A stretch of 41,814 nucleotides of DNA from a virus. The position numbers were made by a program, and so were the translations under genes. Positions 37,404 to 41,814 of the stretch are shown here, one piece after another. Location: IMG/VR virus record IMGVR_UViG_3300045825_000109, positions 1 through 41,814 of that record; one strand, 5' to 3'. The notes beneath the pieces are model-generated. The model saw only the letters and a list, made by a program, of their open reading frames with translations. It had not been told where the DNA came from and did not search any database. Position 1 is the first letter of the stretch, and each line of letters begins with the position of its first letter.

Positions 37404-38717
37404 TTAACCCATATTCTCACTCAATCGGATATACTCAAGTACAGCTTCTGAGAAGCCGGATACTGTTTCGTATACTCCGCTGTTAATACCGTTCTCATAG
37501 GCTGCTACATTTACTACGTAACCTTTACCTTTTGGATTAGGTAATCGAGTATAAGACTGTTCATCAGTAAAGACGATTACCCTATCATATGAGCCTTTGT
37601 TTACCTTATCTATAGCACTTCCTGTATCAGTACCACCATGCGGTTGAGAACACTGTAGTTGCTCCCGCAATGCAAATCCATGTCTTGGAGAGACTCGTAT
37701 ACACTCATCACTAAATGTATAGATCTCTACTTCTTCACAGATTTCACGACAAAGCATAGCTAGTGCGGCAGCTGCATCAAATCTGTCCAGTTCTGATTTA
37801 GCACTAACAGTAGTCCCAAACATAGAACCGGATACGTCTACTAAAAGTACTGTTTTACCAGGGATTTTAGGAGCTTTAGCTAGAGAACGTAACATCATTT
37901 CTTCTAGCATATCTTCCAACTGAGGGACATGTTTGGCGGCTGCAACATAGCGAAATGGCAAAACCATATCTATATTAACAATATCCATAGCATAGGCACG
38001 TATTTTGCTCTCATTAACCCCTGCTTCGGTCATATTACGCAGATTACGCAGGAACGCAAGAGCACCTAGCTTATTTTCGTCCATAAGACGAGAGAAAGTT
38101 TCTAGTTTATCTGCTCCATTAGAGAGGGCAACTTCCCAAGTATCGGGAGTTACTAACTCCTTTGCCGCGATACGTTTAAATAACTCCGCCCTAGCTATAT
38201 CAGTTGGCTTAGGATGACACATAAACATAACATCACGTACTGAAACAGCTGAGTTATTTTTATCCCACTTAGCGAGCTGATACTCATTGAATCGATTAAA
38301 TGCCTTAGCTAATCCATTTTTAACTTGATTAGAGATTGCACTCTTACCATCTTTCCAGTAAATTGAAAGAAATTCTCCCATTTCATCTGGACGTTGAATA
38401 ACTGCATCCAGCATTTCTGCACGCATACGCCCTGTGCGAGCTAATTCACGTATTAGGTATAAAGGTACATGGCGAAGTTTGTACTCTGTTCGCGCAGATT
38501 GTGCCAAATTAGAGACGAACGTGGGGTCAGCGACTGCGACCAAGTTCTTCAGGATCTCAGCAGAAGACTCGCCATCAATATAAAATTGATTCTCCCACAA
38601 CATATGAGCTAGGGTCATGCGTTTGAGTTTAGATTCCGTACTAATAGTACGTACTGGTAAACTGACATGATTAGTACCTTGCATTTTTTCTTTAAGACGC
38701 TGATTAAGACTTGACAT
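37404..38717 (-). CDS. rsr: Ro60-family TROVE/vWA RNA-binding protein (Rsr-like)
   Basis: 437 aa. Residues ~1-280 form a TROVE (HEAT-repeat ring) domain: YKLRHVPLYLIRELARTG, the Ro signature VSVRDVMFMCHPKP (158-171) and GALAFLRNLRNMTEAG (218-233). Residues ~287-435 form a von Willebrand A domain with an intact MIDAS motif VDVSGSM (293-299). Ro proteins hold Y RNAs on the ring's outside and thread misfolded RNA ends through the hole; in bacteria they assist RNA decay or maturation. Here the gene sits inside the tRNA cluster with structured elements on both sides (37281-37370; 38751-38995), transcribed from the promoter at 39142-39170. It is shorter than cellular Ro (~530 aa). Confidence 0.93.
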   Translation of the reverse strand: MSSLNQRLKEKMQGTNHVSLPVRTISTESKLKRMTLAHMLWENQFYIDGESSAEILKNLVAVADPTFVSNLAQSARTEYKLRHVPLYLIRELARTGRMRAEMLDAVIQRPDEMGEFLSIYWKDGKSAISNQVKNGLAKAFNRFNEYQLAKWDKNNSAVSVRDVMFMCHPKPTDIARAELFKRIAAKELVTPDTWEVALSNGADKLETFSRLMDENKLGALAFLRNLRNMTEAGVNESKIRAYAMDIVNIDMVLPFRYVAAAKHVPQLEDMLEEMMLRSLAKAPKIPGKTVLLVDVSGSMFGTTVSAKSELDRFDAAAALAMLCREICEEVEIYTFSDECIRVSPRHGFALREQLQCSQPHGGTDTGSAIDKVNKGSYDRVIVFTDEQSYTRLPNPKGKGYVVNVAAYENGINSGVYETVSGFSEAVLEYIRLSENMG

Positions 38718-38750
38718 ATTATCTCCAGATTAGCTAGGATTAGAATAGGG

Positions 38751-38822
38751 AATGTAGGGAATAAATTGAAACGGTGCTTTGTTTATCCATATAAGAAGTA
38801 ACCGTTTCTTCACCACTACATT
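38751..38822 (-). ncRNA. Structured RNA repeat A upstream of the Ro gene
   Basis: AATGTAG/CTACATT closes the unit; an internal loop with conserved sequence follows (+ strand GGGAATAAATT and TCTTCACCA), then GAAACGG/CCGTTTC and a short apical part ending in AAGAAGTAA. It is homologous to repeat B (38831-38924), whose closing stem has different bases that still pair. The unit ends 33 bases before the Ro60-like start codon, so it could be a processed Y-RNA-like partner or a leader element. Confidence 0.65.
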
Positions 38823-38830
38823 TAACTGAT

Positions 38831-38924
38831 ATACAGAGAACAAATTGAAACGGGCTTATAGAGTATTATGAGTACCCTTTTCTTGGCTGAATGTAAGAAG
38901 TAACCGTTTACATCACTACTGTAT
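38831..38924 (-). ncRNA. Structured RNA repeat B upstream of the Ro gene
   Basis: ATACAG/CTGTAT closes the unit; AGAACAAATTGAAACGG and TAAGAAGTAACCGTTT are shared with repeat A apart from single bases. The variable apical region is ~22 nt longer and forms its own GGG/CCC-closed hairpin. Shared loop sequence with changed-but-paired stem indicates selection on RNA structure. Confidence 0.65.
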
Positions 38925-38940
38925 TTATTTAGTGTTCTTA

Positions 38941-38995
38941 GTAACAAGCAAAACAAGAGCGTCACCTTATTTCTATACCTTGTAACAGGGTGACG
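38941..38995 (-). ncRNA. Possible H-type pseudoknot in the Ro gene leader
   Basis: GTAACAAG (38941-38948) pairs with CTTGTAAC (38979-38986), and CGTCACC (38960-38966) pairs with GGTGACG (38989-38995); the order a-b-a'-b' makes a pseudoknot of 8 and 7 bp. It lies in the gene-free 460 bases between the promoter at 39142 and the Ro gene. The remaining bases 38996-39141 show no feature I can name. Confidence 0.5.
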
Positions 38996-39141
38996 AAGTC
39001 AAGTTTGTAACATGTACCTTTTTCGATTTCTATACTACATTACTGTAGGCTAATATCTTAGGGATCCCTCTATCATAGATGAACTTGTTTTTATCAACAT
39101 AAAAACACTAAATAAATACTTTTCTTGCATTTCAAGAATCT

Positions 39142-39170
39142 ATTATACGCTGTTTAGCTAAAAGATTCAA
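39142..39170 (-). promoter_or_regulatory. Sigma70-type promoter for the structured leader and Ro gene
   Basis: TTGAAT and TATAAT with a 17-nt spacer, 9 bases beyond the tRNA-Gln 3' end. Transcription would start near 39135 and read the pseudoknot, repeats B and A, then the Ro gene. Confidence 0.88.
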
Positions 39171-39179
39171 GTTTATATT

Positions 39180-39255
39180 TGGCAGAAGCATTCTGATTCG
39201 AACAGAAAATACAAACGTCAAAGGTTTGTGTGATAACCGGTTTCACTATGCTCCA
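39180..39255 (-). tRNA. tRNA-Gln (UUG)
   Basis: Anticodon stem CAAAC/GTTTG, loop CTTTGAC gives UUG; D-stem GTGA/TCAC; GCCA encoded. First acceptor pair is T-T. Confidence 0.9.
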
Positions 39256-39262
39256 ACTGATT

Positions 39263-39338
39263 TGGCTCCATCTGAACGATTCGAACGTTCCTCTTACGGT
39301 TAACAGCCGTAGGTACTCACCGAGAATACTAAGATGGA
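39263..39338 (-). tRNA. tRNA-Asn (GUU)
   Basis: Acceptor TCCATCT/AGATGGA, anticodon stem TACGG/CCGTA, loop CTGTTAA gives GUU; GCCA encoded. Confidence 0.92.
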
Positions 39339-39346
39339 TTTGATAC

Positions 39347-39420
39347 TGGTAGGAGTGGAGAGAATTGAACTCTCATAGACCGATTAAAAGTCGGCTATTC
39401 TACCCTTGAATTACACTCCC
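39347..39420 (-). tRNA. tRNA-Lys (UUU)
   Basis: Acceptor GGGAGTG/CACTCCT, loop CTTTTAA gives UUU; ACCA encoded. Confidence 0.92.
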
Positions 39421-39455
39421 ACGATTCTGTCGTGAAATGTGTTTATTTGGATCTT

Positions 39456-39686
39456 TCATTTAAATACTCCTTTTACTAGGCTTTCTACATCTTTTTTAGT
39501 TGGAGAACCTACGCTAGCTCGGTCTATTAATTCTTGTGATGTTTTAATACAGGTTCCTGTACAGTACTGGCACTCACACTCATCTTCTTCTATATAGGAT
39601 TTCTTATTAAAGATGGTGTCCCAATTACTTTCAAATACTTCTTTAGATACTGCCAGAGGACGCTGTTTATCGCCTTTTCCATACAT
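39456..39686 (-). CDS. Small conserved-type phage protein (76 aa)
   Basis: Begins MYGKGDKQRPLAVSKEVFES and NWDTIFNKK, a pattern seen in short uncharacterised phage proteins (G-x-GDK-R-P ... NWDxIF). Two cysteine pairs follow (CECQYCTGTC), a possible metal site. The TTCCTTAAT-side upstream carries AAGGAAG as ribosome binding site. Function unknown. Confidence 0.78.
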   Translation of the reverse strand: MYGKGDKQRPLAVSKEVFESNWDTIFNKKSYIEEDECECQYCTGTCIKTSQELIDRASVGSPTKKDVESLVKGVFK

Positions 39687-39701
39687 ATTACTTCCTTAAT
39701 T

Positions 39702-39777
39702 TGGTGGAGAATATGGGAATCGAACCCATCGGCAGCTGCTTGCAAAGCAGTCAAGAACCCCAGCTCAATCATCCCCC
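39702..39777 (-). tRNA. tRNA-Ala (UGC)
   Basis: Acceptor GGGGGAT/ATTCTCC, loop TTTGCAA gives UGC; ACCA encoded. One A-C mismatch at the outer anticodon stem pair. Confidence 0.9.
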
Positions 39778-39817
39778 GTATTAGTGATAGACTACTTATC
39801 CTATTATACTCCGCCTA

Positions 39818-40120
39818 TCAAGGAGAGATTCTTCTTGTTTTTCTTCTATCTAAGTATGTTCTTACAGCATCTTCAGGCATACTTTTATGAGGTTCTTTTT
39901 CTAGTTCTTTTATTAACTCTGGTACTAAATCCTTACGAGGAATAGGAAAAACCATTTCTCTATACATCCATATATTTCTAGTTTCTTTAGGTACAAAATG
40001 TTTAATACCGTCTGAGCGCATAAATCCTACATGAGTATCTGTTTCTTCAATAAGCTCAAATACTATATTTGGGTAAGATATATCTTTATACTTAGCTCCT
40101 AGTTTCCAGAATGGATGCAT
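39818..40120 (-). CDS. Hypothetical protein (100 aa)
   Basis: MHPFWKLGAKYKDISYPNIV, a middle EMVFPIPRKDLVPELIKELE segment sharing MVF-x-IP-x-KDL with the gene at 31371-31610, and a basic end (LDRRKTRRISP). AAGGAT precedes the ATG. Not recognised. Confidence 0.7.
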   Translation of the reverse strand: MHPFWKLGAKYKDISYPNIVFELIEETDTHVGFMRSDGIKHFVPKETRNIWMYREMVFPIPRKDLVPELIKELEKEPHKSMPEDAVRTYLDRRKTRRISP

Positions 40121-40138
40121 AGGTATCCTTTTTTATAT

Positions 40139-40217
40139 TGGTCAGTTCGGTAGGATTTGAACCTACGATATCTCACTTCCAAGGCGAGTGACTTAGACCA
40201 GACTAGCCTACGAACTG
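40139..40217 (-). tRNA. tRNA-Pro (UGG)
   Basis: Acceptor CAGTTCG/CGAACTG, anticodon stem CTCGC/GTGAG, loop CTTGGAA gives UGG; ACCA encoded. Confidence 0.9.
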
Positions 40218-40222
40218 TTATT

Positions 40223-40293
40223 TGGTAGCGACAGGTGGAGTCGAACCACCGGAGGTAGGCTTATGCGCCCACCTGAATCCTATTCTCATCGCT
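40223..40293 (-). tRNA. Atypical tRNA with CAU anticodon (short D-arm)
   Basis: Only 71 nt with CCA. Acceptor AGCGATG/TGTCGCT and T-arm GGTGG-TTCGACT-CCACC are normal. The D-arm is reduced to GAAT-AGG-ATTC, and the anticodon arm GTGGG-CGCATAAG-CCTAC has an 8-nt loop (or 6 nt if C-G closes). CAU could be Met or lysidine-modified Ile2. It may be non-functional or have an unusual decoding role. Confidence 0.7.
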
Positions 40294-40299
40294 ATTGTT

Positions 40300-40373
40300 T
40301 GGTTGCGGAATCTGGAGTCGAACCAGAAACGTCAGGTTATGAGCCTGCTAGGATACCTTTTCCCCATTCCGCA
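40300..40373 (-). tRNA. tRNA-Met (CAU)
   Basis: Acceptor TGCGGAA/TTCCGCA fully paired, D-stem GGGA/TCCT, loop CTCATAA gives CAU. The paired 1-72 end and the lack of three G-C pairs in the anticodon stem favour elongator Met or Ile2 over initiator. Confidence 0.88.
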
Positions 40374-40560
40374 TCTTATTTCTTAATATCAATTGCCATT
40401 TAAAATACTCTTTAGTGGCTTTAGTAAACTCTAAAGCTTCTTCTTTTGATAAAAATACTATTTGGGCAGAAGGAAGCTTACTTAGTCCTAGTAGTTCTGT
40501 TTGTTCTTTAGAGTCAAAGAGTACACTAACTTCATCTTTAATTAGCCAGGTTTCAACCAT
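40348..40560 (-). CDS. Hypothetical protein overlapping tRNA-Met (70 aa)
   Basis: MVETWLIKDEVSVLFDSKEQ and a helical basic end (YFKWQLILRNKMRNGEK). Its last 26 bases are also the first 26 bases of tRNA-Met, so tRNA processing would destroy the stop region of the message. Overlaps the upstream gene by 8 bases. Not recognised. Confidence 0.65.
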   Translation of the reverse strand: MVETWLIKDEVSVLFDSKEQTELLGLSKLPSAQIVFLSKEEALEFTKATKEYFKWQLILRNKMRNGEKVS

Positions 40561-40750
40561 TTTGAAACTCCTTAATAGCTTCTGGTGTTACAGATGCATA
40601 TACTCTAAAAGTAGTCTTACCTACTTTATCATATAAATCATTTGCCTGTTTTTCTAGGGAGCATAAAGTTTCTATAGAAATACTGGCACATTTTACAAAC
40701 CTACTCATATATACTTCAACTAAGAAGTCTTTATCATATGCTTTAGCCAT
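40553..40750 (-). CDS. Hypothetical protein (65 aa)
   Basis: MAKAYDKDFLVEVYMSRFVK, then a helix (IETLCSLEKQANDLYDKVGK). GGAG lies upstream, after promoter 40774-40802. Not recognised. Confidence 0.65.
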   Translation of the reverse strand: MAKAYDKDFLVEVYMSRFVKCASISIETLCSLEKQANDLYDKVGKTTFRVYASVTPEAIKEFQNG

Positions 40751-40773
40751 GTTATTTCTCCATTTAAGAAACT

Positions 40774-40802
40774 ATTATACACTATAAGCAGTATGTTTGC
40801 AA
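40774..40802 (-). promoter_or_regulatory. Sigma70-type leftward promoter
   Basis: TTGCAA and TATAAT with a 17-nt spacer, between the phosphoesterase stop and the 65-aa gene. Confidence 0.82.
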
Positions 40803-40813
40803 GTCAATATTTT

Positions 40814-41557
40814 TTATCCTATATCTAGTACTAATTCTTCATTAAATTCTATGCCGTTTTCTGCCCCATATCCTTTAGGGTTGCATCTTACTTTAGTGCC
40901 ATAAGAATAACTATAGTTCATACTACAGTGTGTATGCCCGTGAAAATGGTAATTAAACTTTTCATGGATCTCCTTAGGAATTTTAGTAGCAAATCCAGGA
41001 GTTAGGGGATCGTCCCTATATACATGATGTATAGATAAATCGGGACAGTAATGTGTTATAAGTACAGATGTTTTAGAGGGCTTAACTTTACTAAGAAAGT
41101 CTAAGGATTCTTTATTCCAGTTTATAAAATTTTGAGGTATTATACTGCTTCCTCTATACTTTATAAAATTGGCATCATTTAATCCTCTTTGCCATTTACT
41201 ACCGGAAAACTCAGGTACTCCATATAAATTAAAATCAGTCCATAAAGTAGTACCATAGAATTCTATATTATCTATTTCTACACAATCATTTAACATAATC
41301 TGTATATTAGTCTCTTTACGATTATACTCTGCATACCTACTTTGTAGTAGGGCATAATCATATCCGTAATACTCGTGGTTTCCAGGTACGTATAATACTT
41401 TAATATGCTTAGGAATGTACTCCTCGGCCCACTCAATACCTTTCATTCCAGTAGAAATATCTCCTGCTAGTATAAGTACCGATTCTCCATGATCTACATA
41501 CCTATACTCTGGATATTTATATCCTAGATGTAAGTCTGATACAAGTTTTACTAGCAT
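40814..41557 (-). CDS. Calcineurin-like metallophosphoesterase (247 aa)
   Basis: Motifs SDLHLGYK (N-terminus), LAGDIS, VPGNHEYYG, LITHYCPD and HFHGHTH form a complete dinuclear phosphoesterase centre. It resembles stand-alone phosphoesterases of bacteria and phages with unknown substrate; nucleotide or RNA-end processing would suit its place beside the tRNA cluster but is inference. GGAGGTAG-type ribosome binding site. Confidence 0.88.
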   Translation of the reverse strand: MLVKLVSDLHLGYKYPEYRYVDHGESVLILAGDISTGMKGIEWAEEYIPKHIKVLYVPGNHEYYGYDYALLQSRYAEYNRKETNIQIMLNDCVEIDNIEFYGTTLWTDFNLYGVPEFSGSKWQRGLNDANFIKYRGSSIIPQNFINWNKESLDFLSKVKPSKTSVLITHYCPDLSIHHVYRDDPLTPGFATKIPKEIHEKFNYHFHGHTHCSMNYSYSYGTKVRCNPKGYGAENGIEFNEELVLDIG

Positions 41558-41566
41558 ACTACCTCC

Positions 41567-41758
41567 TTAGGCAGTATCCCTAAGATATTGCTCAATTATT
41601 TTATAATTCATCATAGATACCACATTATCAAAATCTTTTTCTAGGTGGAATCTAATAGTAGTCTGCCTCCCCATCTTACGCATTTGCGTATAGGCACTTA
41701 GATGTACTCGGGACTTAGGGTCGAATTGGGTTAGTTCTTTATGGGTTAAAACTGGCAT
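41567..41758 (-). CDS. Small hypothetical protein (63 aa)
   Basis: MPVLTHKELTQFDPKSRVHL, with a basic middle (YTQMRKMGRQTTIRFHLE) that could form a ribbon-helix-helix-like DNA-binding unit. GGAG lies 9 bases upstream, just after the 17-bp hairpin. Not recognised. Confidence 0.65.
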   Translation of the reverse strand: MPVLTHKELTQFDPKSRVHLSAYTQMRKMGRQTTIRFHLEKDFDNVVSMMNYKIIEQYLRDTA

Positions 41759-41770
41759 CTTTATCTCCTT

Positions 41771-41814
41771 TTGTTTTATTTAGTAGACTTATTGAAATCT
41801 ACTAAATAAAACAA
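41771..41814. repeat. 17-bp perfect inverted repeat at the window edge
   Basis: TTGTTTTATTTAGTAGA and its exact reverse complement flank a 10-nt loop. On the - strand it lies just before the ribosome binding site of the 63-aa gene, so it may be an operator, a leader hairpin or the terminator of the next gene outside the window. It may extend beyond the window. Confidence 0.75.

Noticed and set aside
39790-39815. TATAAT near 39801 as another leftward promoter
   Set aside because: The nearest TTGATA is only 7 nt from it, and at 17 nt spacing there is no -35-like box.

Overview
The window looks like part of the genome of a large, AT-rich, lytic tailed phage of a Gram-negative host. The Gram-negative call rests on an inner/outer-membrane spanin pair (Rz-like protein plus an Rz1-like lipoprotein). 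The replication block has the gene content and nearly the gene order of coliphage T5 and its distant relatives: dUTPase, D15-type flap endonuclease, a resolvase-like nuclease, SbcC/SbcD (D13/D12), helicase (D10), family A DNA polymerase, primase, DnaB-type helicase, D5-like protein and a two-piece NAD-dependent ligase. The genus cannot be decided from sequence alone.

Layout. 1-3552 (+ strand): the end of a long repeat-rich, fibre-like protein, holin-like protein, two spanins, PhoH-family ATPase and a small protein, closed by a perfect bidirectional terminator at 3551-3588. Everything after that is on the - strand, read from right to left. 3591-25975 is the nucleotide-metabolism and replication block. 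Its class II ribonucleotide reductase is interrupted by a group I intron carrying an HNH endonuclease gene. 25976-29960 is an island visibly richer in G+C that behaves like an integron cassette array: small leftward ORFs whose stop codons run into attC-like sites. 29961-35264 holds many small early-type genes with strong TTGA-N17-TATAAT promoters, two tRNAs and a candidate tmRNA. 35276-41814 alternates 16 tRNA genes with small genes, a SleB-type cell-wall hydrolase, a Ro60/TROVE protein and several highly structured untranslated elements.

How it fits together. dUTPase, NrdJ and ThyX feed dTTP/dNTP supply; primase, helicase, polymerase, gp32-like SSB, ligase, flap endonuclease and SbcCD form an almost self-sufficient replisome. 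Nineteen tRNAs, a candidate tmRNA (tag ANHGVYAMAA) and a Ro homologue form a translation and RNA-management module. The most unusual features are: (1) the phage Ro60 homologue flanked by structured RNAs, including two repeats with compensatory changes in their closing stems, which makes them candidate Y-RNA-like partners; (2) the tmRNA-like gene; (3) the cassette array inside a phage genome. Several small genes in the cassette region, and one between the ligase halves, are broken by one- or two-base indels. These are either real decay or residual sequencing error.
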